NCBI RefSeq assembly: GCF_026547205.1
Contig: NZ_CP106877.1
Span: 946,001-1,010,000 of the forward strand
Direction of reading: 5' to 3'
Length of the DNA stretch: 64,000 bases
Origin: Fervidibacillus halotolerans
Lineage (GTDB): Bacteria > Bacillota > Bacilli > Bacillales > Caldibacillaceae
Shown here: piece by piece, positions 41,911-53,020 of the stretch
Layout: each line of letters starts with the position of its first letter
Numbering within the stretch: position 1 is the first letter of the stretch
Program-made: the position numbers and the translations under genes
The notes under the pieces: generated by a model
What the model was told of the DNA's origin: nothing
Databases searched by the model: none
What the model saw: only the letters and a program-made list of their open reading frames with translations

Positions 41911-42822
41911 ATGATGACAGCAGAACGTTTTTTTACTCATCCTTTAGGAATTATGATTTCAGCAGTACTAGCTACTTTTTTATGGGGAAGCGCCTTCCCA
42001 TTTATTAAGTTAAGTTATAAACTATTAGACATTCAATCGAATGAAATTGGTGAGCAAATATTATTTGCCGGTTATCGGTTTTTTTTAGCTAGTATGCTTA
42101 TTTATCTTTTCTTTTATTTAGTGAAGAAAGATATGCGATTTAAGCGGAGAACTTTTCAACCGATTTTAAAGATCGGCTTTTTTCAAACATTTCTTCAATA
42201 CGTTTTATTTTACGTCGGTTTAAGTTTATCGACCGGCATTCAAGGATCGATTATTGCGGGAACGACATCCTTTTTTCAAATGTTACTCGCCCATTTTATG
42301 TATACAGATGACCAGATGAATCGGCGAAAAATAATCGGATTGATTGCCGGTTTTTCAGGGGTCATTGTCGTAAACTTAACAAAGGGAGATTTTCAGCTTG
42401 ACATCGGTTTTGGGGAAATTTTGTTATTACTTGCTATGTTTTCGGGTGGCCTCGGAAATATTTTGGCGAAAGAGGGAGCAAAAAAAATGGAGATCCCGTA
42501 CCTTACTTCGTATCAAATGCTTATTGGGTCGCTCGGATTACTGGTGATCGGTATTTTACAAGTTGGATTTTTTCCATTTTCATTTCATCTTACTTCCTTT
42601 TTCATACTTTTATATTTAGCGCTTTTATCGGCTGCAGGGTTTATTTTATGGAATAATGTGATGAAATATAATCAAGTCGGTAAAGTATCGATTTATTTAT
42701 TCCTCGTGCCTGTTTTTGGCGTATTTTTAAGTGCGTTGATTTTAGGAGAAGAGCTACATCTATTCGTACTTCTCGGACTGGTACTAGTTACATCCGGAAT
42801 ATGGATCATCAACCGCAAATAA
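41911..42822 (+). CDS. EamA/DMT-family transporter
   Basis: This 303-residue membrane protein has ten hydrophobic helices arranged as two EamA repeats (about 15-145 and 160-300). Signatures include FLWGSAFPFIKLSYKLL in the first helix and LYLALLSAAGFILWNNVMKYNQ in the second repeat. The family exports metabolites and amino acids; the substrate is unknown. The start is ATG 41911 or 41914 after TGGAGACG. It is monocistronic with a downstream terminator. Confidence 0.85.
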   Translation: MMTAERFFTHPLGIMISAVLATFLWGSAFPFIKLSYKLLDIQSNEIGEQILFAGYRFFLASMLIYLFFYLVKKDMRFKRRTFQPILKIGFFQTFLQYVLFYVGLSLSTGIQGSIIAGTTSFFQMLLAHFMYTDDQMNRRKIIGLIAGFSGVIVVNLTKGDFQLDIGFGEILLLLAMFSGGLGNILAKEGAKKMEIPYLTSYQMLIGSLGLLVIGILQVGFFPFSFHLTSFFILLYLALLSAAGFILWNNVMKYNQVGKVSIYLFLVPVFGVFLSALILGEELHLFVLLGLVLVTSGIWIINRK

Positions 42823-42935
42823 AGAGATTAAATGATTGCTTTTACCAAAAAGTAAATGTGGATTAAGTATGGAAATAGTAGTTATTGGCGTTTTTTACAT
42901 ATTTAAAATACAAATTCCGTTAAGAGACGGAAACT

Positions 42936-42976
42936 AAAGGTGTCAGGAAAATATCAGAATCATTCCGACACCTTTT
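42936..42976 (+). terminator. Terminator after EamA transporter
   Basis: AGGTGTC (42937-42943) plus GGAA pairs with TTCC plus GACACCT (42966-42972), followed by TTTT. Confidence 0.75.
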
Positions 42977-43229
42977 CTATATACCTTCCAATCTTATTTA
43001 AGTTTAGATGTTTGTAGAAAAAGAGAACGCACAATGTTAGGAGCCCGTTTACGCAGGTGATTTCATCGATGGGAATGAGTCCAAAGGGATTGTCCATTTC
43101 CCTGCGTAGTAAAACTTATAAAAAAACAAATATCCCCTTTTCTTATAGTCGTTACGAGTTGTACAATGAAAGAAACGATTTCAATTCGTTTCGTGGAAAC
43201 AAACGATTTTTATAAAATGGGGGAGACAT

Positions 43230-45269
43230 ATGCGAATAACGTTAAAGACGTATCGGAAAAACGGTCTCCATGTGCGGTTGGCCGCAAAATTTATCACTTT
43301 TTTGCAAAACCAAATTTCTGATAAAGATTTAATTAAACATGCATATATTTTATATAATGGGAAAAAAGTTCAAGTGAATAACTTATTGGCTGTCGTTTCT
43401 TTAAAAATTCGACCGGGCGAAGAATTTTATTTTGTTGTTGATCGACCGTTAAGCGAACAAATGGTTGCTGATATTCGGAATTTTTTTCTTCAACAGGAAA
43501 AGGAAGACGCAGAACAAGTCGAGACAGATCGGATTTTGATGGAGAATTCTTTAACTTTACAGGAAGCCATTTCGAAAATACCAAACGGAATCGTCGTAAT
43601 CAATCGGGATTTAATCATTACATATGTAAATCGTGCGGCGGCGTTACTTTTTGGACAAGATCCCCAACAGATGATCAATCATCGGGTAGACGGGATTATT
43701 CCGAAAGATGAATTGCAAGAATTATTTCAAACGAAAAAGCCGGTCGTTACGAAAAAATTGCAATTGAATCGGTATACAGTTATCGCCACCTATTCACCCA
43801 TTTTGTTAAATGATCAAGTAATCGGTATTGTCGCTATTTTTCAAGACATCACAAGTATTGAAAAAATTAGTAAGGAATTGAAGGAAGTCAAAGAGTTACA
43901 ACAACGGCTCGACCTTCTCCTCCATTCGGTTTCCGATCTGATTGGAATGACGGATCAATCGGGAAATTTTATTTACATGAATGAGGTTATGGAATTATTT
44001 TTGAAAAAAAATCAAAGGATTCAATCCCTTGCCCATATCATCGGCAGAGAAGATTTTTCAAAATTGAAAAGAAATCCGAAACCGATAATGAAAGTCGTTA
44101 AACTCGATGGCCAATCCTTTGTAATTAAAGTGAATCCGATTTATTTTGATAAAGAGTTAACAGGCACGGTTACGACGATGACGCGGCTTGATGATGTGAA
44201 AAAGCTACTTGAGAAAATCGAGCTAATGAAACAGCATAATGAATACTTAGAAAAGGAATTGTCGAGGCATGAAAGCTTGCATAAGGCCTTTCATTCGATT
44301 ATCGGAACGAGCAAGACGTTAACAGATACATTAAATATAGCCCAAAAGGTTGCTTCCACCGATTCGACGGTGCTGATCACCGGTGAAAGTGGAACGGGAA
44401 AAGAACTTGTCGCAAGAGCTATTCACGAAGCAGGAAAGCGAAAGAACGAACCGTATATTCGGGTCAATTGTGCGGCAATCCCACCTACATTAATCGAAAG
44501 TGAATTGTTTGGCTATGAAAAGGGCGCATTTACCGGTGCGACGAAAACGACAAGGGGAAAATTTGAATTGGCCCAAAAGGGAACGATTTTCCTCGATGAA
44601 ATAGGCGACCTCCCTATCGAATTACAGGCGAAATTATTACGGGTGTTACAGGAAAAAGAAATCGTACGAATTGGCGGATATGAACCGATTCAATTGGATG
44701 TTCGTGTGATTGTGGCTACGAATAAAGATTTGAAAAAATTGGTTGATGCAGGAAAATTCAGGGAGGATCTGTATTATCGTTTACATGTCGTTCCGATTCA
44801 TTTACCTCCGTTAAGAAACCGTAAAGATGATATTCCATTACTTGTGGAAGCATTTCGTCAAGAATTAAATCAAAAGTTGGGAAAAAATATCAAAGGTTAT
44901 GAAAAGGGATTTATCGAATATTTAACCCAATATAATTGGCCAGGGAATATACGGGAATTGAAAAATGTAATGGAGCGTCTCATGAGCCTTGCAGAAACGG
45001 ATTATTTACAATGCAAAGATCTTCCCCATTATATTTTTTCACCAGATCAAGCTCCGTTCAAAGAAGATAATGGGGAGGAACATATTATTTTAAATAAAAA
45101 GAAAACATTAAAAGAATACGAAAAAGAAATCTATACCTTTGCTTGTCAAAATTACCCAAGTTTTAATCAAATTGCGAAAGCGTTAGGGGTAACTCATAAA
45201 ACTGTTGCAAAAAAGGTGAGGGAATACGGATTAGAACCGCTTGTTGGTAAAAAGTATCAGAACACTTGA
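43230..45269 (+). CDS. Sigma-54 activator with HPr-like, PAS and AAA+ domains
   Basis: This 679-residue protein has, in order, an HPr-like domain (1-88) whose NGLHVRLAAKF keeps the phosphorylatable His at residue 14, two PAS-like domains (about 108-215 and 225-325), a sigma-54 AAA+ domain with GESGTGKE, GAFTGA and FLDEIGDL, and a C-terminal Fis-type helix-turn-helix (FNQIAKALGVTHKTVAKKV). It lies directly upstream of dhaKLM and a sigma-54 promoter, so it is most likely the dhaKLM activator. DhaKLM kinases use PEP through EI and HPr, so the HPr-like domain may read the phosphorylation state of that chain. GGGGGAG precedes ATG 43230. Confidence 0.92.
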   Translation: MRITLKTYRKNGLHVRLAAKFITFLQNQISDKDLIKHAYILYNGKKVQVNNLLAVVSLKIRPGEEFYFVVDRPLSEQMVADIRNFFLQQEKEDAEQVETDRILMENSLTLQEAISKIPNGIVVINRDLIITYVNRAAALLFGQDPQQMINHRVDGIIPKDELQELFQTKKPVVTKKLQLNRYTVIATYSPILLNDQVIGIVAIFQDITSIEKISKELKEVKELQQRLDLLLHSVSDLIGMTDQSGNFIYMNEVMELFLKKNQRIQSLAHIIGREDFSKLKRNPKPIMKVVKLDGQSFVIKVNPIYFDKELTGTVTTMTRLDDVKKLLEKIELMKQHNEYLEKELSRHESLHKAFHSIIGTSKTLTDTLNIAQKVASTDSTVLITGESGTGKELVARAIHEAGKRKNEPYIRVNCAAIPPTLIESELFGYEKGAFTGATKTTRGKFELAQKGTIFLDEIGDLPIELQAKLLRVLQEKEIVRIGGYEPIQLDVRVIVATNKDLKKLVDAGKFREDLYYRLHVVPIHLPPLRNRKDDIPLLVEAFRQELNQKLGKNIKGYEKGFIEYLTQYNWPGNIRELKNVMERLMSLAETDYLQCKDLPHYIFSPDQAPFKEDNGEEHIILNKKKTLKEYEKEIYTFACQNYPSFNQIAKALGVTHKTVAKKVREYGLEPLVGKKYQNT

Positions 45270-45280
45270 TACTTTTTACC
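45246..45280. promoter_or_regulatory. 13-bp inverted repeat at activator stop
   Basis: GGTAAAAAGTATC (45246-45258) is the exact complement of GATACTTTTTACC (45268-45280). It overlaps the stop codon and lies 50 bases upstream of the sigma-54 promoter, with no T tract. It could be the activator's upstream binding site or a weak terminator. Confidence 0.5.
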
Positions 45281-45330
45281 AATACAAATCACCCTATTTT
45301 TGAAAACGCATTCATAATGATGCTTCTAAG

Positions 45331-45347
45331 TTGGCACACTTCTTGCA
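45331..45347 (+). promoter_or_regulatory. Sigma-54 promoter of dhaKLM
   Basis: TTGGCAC (45331-45337), five bases and TTGCA (45343-45347) match the -24/-12 consensus at every key position. The dhaK start is 125 bases downstream. Confidence 0.85.
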
Positions 45348-45471
45348 TATTTTTTTAGTGAAAGGAATTTGAATCAAGTTGAAAAGGGGGGTAGAGGAGT
45401 TTCAAGGGATACGAGGGATTGTTTTAAAAAAGAATTTGTTGAATCAAACAATAAGAAGGAGATGAATTTGT

Positions 45472-46470
45472 ATGAAAAAATTAATCAATGATCCAAATGC
45501 CGTTGTCCAAGAAATGATCGAAGGAATGATTGCTGCACATCCAGACAAATTAAAAACAATTCCAGGTACGACCGTATTAGTAAGAAAGGATGCACCTGTT
45601 CAAGGGAAAGTTGGACTCGTAAGTGGTGGGGGTAGCGGTCACGAACCAGCCCATGCCGGGTATGTAGGAAAAGGAATGCTCGATGCCGCTGTTGCAGGAG
45701 AAGTGTTCACGTCCCCGACCCCTGACCAAGTTTTTGAAGCGATTAAAGCGGTCGATGGGGGAAAAGGAGTTTTGCTCATCATTAAAAACTACACTGGTGA
45801 CGTATTAAATTTTGAAATGGCAGCAGAGATGGCTGAAGCAGAAGGAATTAAGGTGGCAAAGGTGATTGTAAACGATGATGTGGCCGTTGAAGACAGCACA
45901 TATACGACGGGAAGAAGGGGGATTGCAGGAACCATTCTCGTCCATAAAATCGCTGGTGCTATGGCTGACACAGGTGCATCCTTAGAAGAAGTGGAAGCGG
46001 TCGCCAAAAAAGTCATTTCAAACGTCCGAACGATGGGAATGGCTTTAACTCCTTGTACTGTACCTGCCGCCGGAAAACCGGGCTTTGAACATGGTGAAAA
46101 GGAAATGGAAATCGGGATGGGAATCCACGGTGAACCAGGAATTGAAAAAACAGAAATTCAGCCTGCAAATCAAGTAGCTGAAACATTAGTCAATAAAATA
46201 TTGGAAGATATGCCGTTAGTGGAAAAAGATCGGGTGGCGATCATGATCAACGGTCTCGGTGGTACGCCGATTATGGAACTTTATATCGTCAATAAAAAGG
46301 TTGCCGAAATGATGAAGGAAAAAGGTATTGATGTTCATGAAACCTTTGTTGGAAACTATATGACTTCACTAGAAATGGCTGGGTGTTCGGTCACATTATT
46401 GAAATTGGACGATCAATTAGCAGAATTACTCGATGCCCCATCCGATGCTATTGCTTTTAAAAAATCATAA
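45472..46470 (+). CDS. dhaK: Dihydroxyacetone kinase subunit DhaK
   Basis: This 332-residue substrate-binding subunit covalently holds dihydroxyacetone through a histidine. The SGGGSGHEPAHAGYVGKGML segment and the catalytic His region AGMGIHGEPG-like (IGMGIHGEPG) are present. It acts with DhaL (ATP/ADP cofactor) and DhaM, which brings phosphate from PEP. AGAAGGAGATG precedes ATG 45472. First gene behind the sigma-54 promoter; dhaL follows after 74 bases. Confidence 0.93.
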   Translation: MKKLINDPNAVVQEMIEGMIAAHPDKLKTIPGTTVLVRKDAPVQGKVGLVSGGGSGHEPAHAGYVGKGMLDAAVAGEVFTSPTPDQVFEAIKAVDGGKGVLLIIKNYTGDVLNFEMAAEMAEAEGIKVAKVIVNDDVAVEDSTYTTGRRGIAGTILVHKIAGAMADTGASLEEVEAVAKKVISNVRTMGMALTPCTVPAAGKPGFEHGEKEMEIGMGIHGEPGIEKTEIQPANQVAETLVNKILEDMPLVEKDRVAIMINGLGGTPIMELYIVNKKVAEMMKEKGIDVHETFVGNYMTSLEMAGCSVTLLKLDDQLAELLDAPSDAIAFKKS

Positions 46471-46544
46471 ATTCGTATCAAGTTCGGTTTTCCATTGAAG
46501 GATTCAATTTAGACATTTAAATACAAGACTTAGGAGAGGTTCAC

Positions 46545-47171
46545 ATGAAACTAACCATTGCACGAGCAAAAGAATGGATGCTTACTTTCAATCAACGAAT
46601 TCAAGAAGAAAAGGATCATTTAACAGAGTTGGATCAAGCGATTGGCGACGGGGACCACGGGCTCAATATGGCTCGAGGGTTTCAAGAAGTGGTGAAAAAA
46701 ATCGAACCTACGAATTATGACACTCTTGATGCCTTATTTAAAGATGTTGCCATGACGTTAATATCCAAGGTGGGAGGTGCATCCGGCCCCCTTTATGGAA
46801 CAGCGTTTTTACGGCTTTCTACAGCATTAAAGGCAGAAAGTGAAGCAAATCGAGAAAAATTTGTAGAAGGGTTAAAAGCTGCTTTAGATGGCATCAAAGC
46901 GAGGGGAAAGGCCCATCGTGGGGACAAAACGATGGTCGATGTATGGGAGCCGGTTGTGGATTATGTACAAAGCCAATCTACCATTCATCTTTCCCAATTG
47001 AACGAATTAGCAAAGGAAAAAATGGAGGAAACAAAGGATTTGGAAGCTAAAATGGGAAGGGCATCCTATTTAGGAAAACGTTCGATCGGAACGATTGACC
47101 CGGGTGCAGCTTCTTCCTATCTATTATTTGCTTCCTTAGCTGATTGTTTTCAAAAAGGAGAGATGGATTAA
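46545..47171 (+). CDS. dhaL: Dihydroxyacetone kinase subunit DhaL
   Basis: This 208-residue nucleotide-binding subunit transfers phosphate to DhaK-bound dihydroxyacetone. Metal and ADP binding motifs are DQAIGDGDHGLNMARGF and GASGPLYGTAFL, with a C-terminal SYLGKRSIGTIDPGAAS. The start has TAGGAGAGG upstream. Its stop codon overlaps the dhaM start (TAATG), giving translational coupling. Confidence 0.93.
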   Translation: MKLTIARAKEWMLTFNQRIQEEKDHLTELDQAIGDGDHGLNMARGFQEVVKKIEPTNYDTLDALFKDVAMTLISKVGGASGPLYGTAFLRLSTALKAESEANREKFVEGLKAALDGIKARGKAHRGDKTMVDVWEPVVDYVQSQSTIHLSQLNELAKEKMEETKDLEAKMGRASYLGKRSIGTIDPGAASSYLLFASLADCFQKGEMD

Positions 47172-47563
47172 TGGATAAAGTCGGCATCGTTTTAGTCTCC
47201 CACAGTTACGATATTGTAAAAGGGCTGAAAACATTATTGAATCAAGTCCAACCTGATGTTCAGATCGCCATCGCCGGTGGAGATAACGGTGGCATTGGAA
47301 CGAGTGCACCTGCCATAATGGAGGCGATTGAATCCGTTTATTCCGAAAAGGGGGTAGTCGTTCTATTCGATTTAGGCAGTGCCCTTTTAAATACAGAAAT
47401 GGCGTTCGAAATGTTAGGTGAGGATCGACGAATTCAAATCGCAGATGCACCCTTAGTGGAAGGAGCCTATGCGGGTGTAGTGGAAGCAGGTTTCGGAAAT
47501 TCGATCGAAGAAGTTGTGGAAGCATGTGAAAACGCCCGACATGTGAAAAAAATAAACCGTTAA
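47171..47563 (+). CDS. dhaM: DhaM, PTS EIIA-type phosphotransferase
   Basis: This 130-residue single-domain protein starts at ATG 47171, overlapping the dhaL stop, after AAAGGAGAGATGG. It is an EIIA-mannose-like fold with the phosphorylated His in VLVSHSYDIVKG and GDNGGIGTSAPAI. It passes phosphate from HPr to the ADP on DhaL. Unlike the enterobacterial DhaM it has no fused HPr or EI parts; the nearby activator carries an HPr-like domain instead. Confidence 0.9.
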   Translation: MDKVGIVLVSHSYDIVKGLKTLLNQVQPDVQIAIAGGDNGGIGTSAPAIMEAIESVYSEKGVVVLFDLGSALLNTEMAFEMLGEDRRIQIADAPLVEGAYAGVVEAGFGNSIEEVVEACENARHVKKINR

Positions 47564-47743
47564 TATCGGTTTATTGAGAATCCCGTGTAAAAAGGGATCT
47601 TAACACCTATGTTAATGAAATGGACCTTCGGGAATCCAGCGAATGGGGTGAACGAGCGTTATTATTAAAAAAGTGGGGGATGGGAAGATAAAAATGATGT
47701 TGATTTATCATTTATTCACATTGGACAAAGTGGGTGTCTAAAG

Positions 47744-48316
47744 ATGAAACAAATCGTCATACCTGCGATATCGACTTACAAACGTTTTGAAAAGTTTTTA
47801 GCAAGCGACTTTGAATTAGGGGTTTTTCTCGAAGTCCATATTTCACAACTGAAAAATATTACAAGGCTGGCAGAACGTTATCGGAAAAAATTAATTTTTC
47901 ATGTGGATTTAATTGAAGGATTAAAAAATGATGAGCGTGGGACAGAATTTCTTTGTCAAGAATACAAACCGTACGGTCTCATTTCTACAAAAGCTAGTGT
48001 GATTCAAAAGGCAAAACAAAAAGGGGTTCTTTCCATTCAACGGGTATTTTTATTAGATTCTCAAGCCCTAGAGCAAAGCTATAAATTAATCGAATTCTCC
48101 AAACCCGATTATATTGAAGTGCTTCCAGGTGTCATGCCATGGATGATTGAAGAAATTAAAGAACAGACGAAAACCCCGATTCTTGCAGGGGGATTGATCC
48201 GAAAGTCGAGGGAAGTCAAACAGGCGATATCTGCAGGTGCAACCGCCGTTACGACATCCAATACAAAACTTTGGGATATTTTCGAAAAGGAAAAAAATTT
48301 GTTTAAAACAGGTTGA
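47744..48316 (+). CDS. glpP: Glycerol uptake antiterminator GlpP
   Basis: This 190-residue RNA-binding TIM-barrel protein binds glycerol-3-phosphate and, in Bacillus subtilis, prevents termination in the leaders of glpFK and glpD. Family motifs are GVFLEVHISQLKNI, FHVDLIEGLKNDE, YKPYGLISTKASVI and ILAGGLIRKSREV. Start ATG 47744; the upstream region has only weak Shine-Dalgarno sequence. The glpF promoter overlaps its stop codon and two candidate target leaders are present downstream. Confidence 0.93.
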   Translation: MKQIVIPAISTYKRFEKFLASDFELGVFLEVHISQLKNITRLAERYRKKLIFHVDLIEGLKNDERGTEFLCQEYKPYGLISTKASVIQKAKQKGVLSIQRVFLLDSQALEQSYKLIEFSKPDYIEVLPGVMPWMIEEIKEQTKTPILAGGLIRKSREVKQAISAGATAVTTSNTKLWDIFEKEKNLFKTG

Positions 48317-48341
48317 CAGGGCTTTCATAAATTGCTATATT
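48313..48341 (+). promoter_or_regulatory. Sigma-A promoter of glpFK
   Basis: TTGACA (48313-48318), 17 bases and TATATT (48336-48341). The -35 box contains the glpP stop codon. Confidence 0.8.
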
Positions 48342-48373
48342 AAACTCAAGTTAATAATCGTGAGGAGATACGG

Positions 48374-48433
48374 AGACACATGGATAGCCCGAGATTTGTT
48401 CTCATGGGTTAATCTATGTGTCTTCTTTTCTTT
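48374..48433 (+). promoter_or_regulatory. glpF leader terminator, GlpP antitermination target
   Basis: AGACACATGGATA (48374-48386) pairs with TCTATGTGTCT (48413-48423), with an inner CCC/GGG element, followed by TCTTTTCTTTT. It lies between the promoter and glpF, where GlpP plus glycerol-3-phosphate would allow read-through. Confidence 0.75.
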
Positions 48434-48493
48434 TAAAAAAATCCTCATCATTATTAGCCAAAAAAAGGTAAAATATAGGAAAGGGGAATGGAT

Positions 48494-49312
48494 ATGTCAG
48501 CATTTTTGGGAGAAATTATTGGAACGGCAGTGTTGATCATGTTCGGTGGTGGTGTAGTCGCGGGTGTGTCACTGTACAAAACAAAATCGAACGGTGGAGG
48601 TTGGGTCGTCGTTACATTGGCTTGGGGACTCGCTGTTACGATGGGAGTTTACGCGTCAGGACAATATAGCGGTGGCCATATTAATCCAGCAGTTACGTTC
48701 GCCTTTGCAATGACCGGTGATTTTCCTTGGAGTGAAGTACCAATGTATATTTTAGGTCAAATGATTGGCGCAATTATTGGGGCCACAATCGTATTTTTGC
48801 ATTATTTACCCCATTTCAAAGCGACGAAGGATCAAGCGACAAAACTCGGTGTTTTTTCCACTGCTCCAGCAATTAAACATACACCTTCGAATCTTTTATC
48901 AGAATTAATTGGAACTTTTATCTTAATTTTCGGATTGATGTTTATCGGTACAAATGAATTTTCGGATGGATTGAATCCAATTGTCGTTGGGTTATTGATT
49001 GTTGTAATCGGTATGGCTTTTGGTGGAACGACTGGATATGCGATTAACCCGGCACGGGATTTAGGTCCGCGTATTGCCCACTTTATTTTACCGATTCCTG
49101 GAAAAGGTAGTTCGGATTGGGGATATTCTTGGATTCCAGTTATTGGCCCCCTATTAGGTGGTGCTTTAGGTGGGTTAACATATAAAGCACTATTTTTAGG
49201 AGAAGTTACTGTATCTTTATGGATTACGTTAGCATTAACATTAATCGTGATTTTCTTCTCCTATTCGACGATCACTCAAGTTGCTGAGGAAAAGGATTCC
49301 ATTACTATGTAA
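48494..49312 (+). CDS. glpF: Glycerol uptake facilitator
   Basis: This 272-residue aquaglyceroporin has six membrane helices and the two half-helix motifs, here GGHINPAVTFA and a second, GYAINPARDLGPR (NPA and NPA). ATG 48494 is preferred, seven bases after AAAGGGG; ATG 48488 is in frame but too close. It brings glycerol into the cell for GlpK, encoded next, and is probably co-transcribed with it. Confidence 0.94.
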   Translation: MSAFLGEIIGTAVLIMFGGGVVAGVSLYKTKSNGGGWVVVTLAWGLAVTMGVYASGQYSGGHINPAVTFAFAMTGDFPWSEVPMYILGQMIGAIIGATIVFLHYLPHFKATKDQATKLGVFSTAPAIKHTPSNLLSELIGTFILIFGLMFIGTNEFSDGLNPIVVGLLIVVIGMAFGGTTGYAINPARDLGPRIAHFILPIPGKGSSDWGYSWIPVIGPLLGGALGGLTYKALFLGEVTVSLWITLALTLIVIFFSYSTITQVAEEKDSITM

Positions 49313-49387
49313 TCGCTTACCTAGCATGATCCGGATTTTATAAAAAATTTACGTTTTCCTTTTCGTTTACACATACACGAAGGGTGA

Positions 49388-50905
<1,518 letters not shown>

Positions 50906-50972
50906 GTTGTATCTTGAAAAAATAGGCTAGCGTTAAATTGAATGAAAAAGTTAATAGATGATTAGAGAGATG

Positions 50973-51032
50973 GGAGAAATCAAATGCACTTGATCGATTG
51001 AATACAATGGATGCGTTGATTTCTCCTTTTTT
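50973..51032 (+). promoter_or_regulatory. glpD leader terminator, GlpP antitermination target
   Basis: GGAGAAATCAA (50973-50983) pairs exactly with TTGATTTCTCC (51016-51026), followed by TTTTTT. The long loop of about 32 bases and the position 120 bases before glpD fit an antiterminated leader. Confidence 0.75.
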
Positions 51033-51154
51033 AATTTTTTTAAAAGTATCACTTTTTCAATCATTCACATAATAAAAGAGAAACGATGATTTTCTGACAA
51101 ACTTGGAATATTGATTACTTTTGAATATAAAAATGAAGAAATGGGGAATGGCTT

Positions 51155-52813
51155 ATGGAAAAAAAGTTTTCCTACTTTTCTAGAGAAAATACGATTGAAG
51201 AGATGAAAGTAAACCATTATGATTTAGCGGTGATCGGAGGAGGAATTACGGGAGCTGGAATCGCGTTGGATGCAGTCTTGCGAGGGATGAAAGTTGCTTT
51301 AGTTGAAATGCAAGATTTTGCTTCAGGAACATCGAGCCGTTCGACGAAGCTCGTACACGGGGGCCTGCGTTATTTAAAACAAATGCAAGTTGGTCTTGTC
51401 TCAGAAGTTGGAAAAGAGCGGGCGATCGTATATGAAAATGGTCCCCACGTTACGACACCGGAATGGATGCTTTTACCGATTTATAACGATGGTACCTTTG
51501 GTAAAATGTCTACTTCCTTAGGATTACGTGTCTATGATTATTTAGCTAGGGTAAAACGTTCGGAACGGAGAAAAATGTTAACTAGGGAAGAGGTCATTGA
51601 AAAAGAACCGCTGTTGAAAAAAGATGGACTGCTCGGTGGAGGTTATTATGTTGAATATCGGACAGATGATGCAAGATTAACGATTGAAGTATTGAAAAAA
51701 GCCTTTGAAAAAGGTGCAGATCTCATCAATTATGTAAAAGTAGAGGAACTTACGTACGAAAACAATCAAGTTCAAGGTATCCTATGTAAAGATCGTTTAA
51801 CAAACGACACGTTTCATATTCAGGCGAAGATCGTCGTCAATGCAGCCGGTCCATGGGTTGATTCCATTCGGGAATTGGATCAGTCGAAAAAAAACAAACG
51901 GCTTCAGTTGACAAAAGGTGTGCATATCGTTTTTGATCAATCCAAGTTCCCCCTCAAACAGGCCGTATACTTCGATACCCCAGACGGACGGATGATTTTT
52001 GCCATTCCTAGGGATGGAAAAACATATGTTGGTACGACGGATACATTTTATGAAGGCGATCCGGCATTAACACGAGTAGAGTTAGCGGACAAACAGTATT
52101 TAATCCGTGCAATACAATTTATGTTCCCTCATTTGGCAATCGGTCTGGAAGATATTGAATCGAGCTGGGCGGGGGTCAGACCTTTGATATATGAAGAAGG
52201 AAAGGATCCTTCTGAAATATCGAGGAAGGATGAAATTTGGGAATCGGAAAGTGGTTTGATATCGATCGCAGGTGGAAAGTTGACCGGATATAGAAAGATG
52301 GCGGAAAATGTCGTAAATCTCGTTGCGAAAAAACATGAACAGCTAGGTACGACATTCGGCCCTTGTATAACGAAACAAACGCCGATTTCCGGGGGAGATA
52401 TCGGTGGATCAAATCATTTCTCTTCCTTTATTTCTGAAATGGGAAAAGAAGGTCAAAATTACGGGTTTTCGAAGGAGGAAGGGGAATATTTAGGAAAAAT
52501 TTACGGATCCAATGCCCCCGTTGTTTTTCAATATGGAATGCTTTATCAATCGGAAGAAACGGATCTTAGCCCCGTTGTATATGCTCGACTGATGTATGCG
52601 ATGGAACATGAAATGATTGTCCATCCGTCGGACTTTTTTATTCGACGGACAGGAGCTTTATACTTTCAAATCGATTGGGTGCGAAAATGGAAAGATCAAG
52701 TTATACAGTTCATGGCTAAACAGTTTCATTGGACCGATGAACAAACGGAACGATATAAAAAGGAATTCGAAGAGGAATTAACCTATGCCGTTCGGGCTAT
52801 TGATGAGAACTAG
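51155..52813 (+). CDS. glpD: Glycerol-3-phosphate dehydrogenase, FAD-dependent
   Basis: This 552-residue membrane-associated flavoprotein oxidises glycerol-3-phosphate to dihydroxyacetone phosphate, passing electrons to quinone. The FAD-binding motif is LAVIGGGITGAGIALDA, followed by GTSSRSTKLVHGGLRYL, VNAAGPWVDSIREL and the C-terminal DAO domain with RMYAMEHE-like helices. ATGGGGAATGG precedes the start. It completes the glp set and ends at a clear terminator. Confidence 0.95.
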   Translation: MEKKFSYFSRENTIEEMKVNHYDLAVIGGGITGAGIALDAVLRGMKVALVEMQDFASGTSSRSTKLVHGGLRYLKQMQVGLVSEVGKERAIVYENGPHVTTPEWMLLPIYNDGTFGKMSTSLGLRVYDYLARVKRSERRKMLTREEVIEKEPLLKKDGLLGGGYYVEYRTDDARLTIEVLKKAFEKGADLINYVKVEELTYENNQVQGILCKDRLTNDTFHIQAKIVVNAAGPWVDSIRELDQSKKNKRLQLTKGVHIVFDQSKFPLKQAVYFDTPDGRMIFAIPRDGKTYVGTTDTFYEGDPALTRVELADKQYLIRAIQFMFPHLAIGLEDIESSWAGVRPLIYEEGKDPSEISRKDEIWESESGLISIAGGKLTGYRKMAENVVNLVAKKHEQLGTTFGPCITKQTPISGGDIGGSNHFSSFISEMGKEGQNYGFSKEEGEYLGKIYGSNAPVVFQYGMLYQSEETDLSPVVYARLMYAMEHEMIVHPSDFFIRRTGALYFQIDWVRKWKDQVIQFMAKQFHWTDEQTERYKKEFEEELTYAVRAIDEN

Positions 52814-52822
52814 GAAAATAAG

Positions 52823-52863
52823 CACCGTTTCCGAAACTTCTTTCATTTCGGGACGGTGTTTTT
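52823..52863 (+). terminator. Terminator after glpD
   Basis: CACCGT (52823-52828) and CCGAAA pair with TTTCGG and ACGGTG (52853-52858), followed by five T. Confidence 0.85.
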
Positions 52864-53020
52864 GGTGGTCGGGATTAATTTTTGAAATGCTTTTCGTTCA
52901 ACAATAGAATGGAAGGGGATCGAAAATTTACGAAAAGTTTTGAATGAATTATAATAAAAATATGTTATATTTAGTAAATTTTAACAAACACGCTTTTTTA
53001 AATAGAAGGAAGGGTTCATC

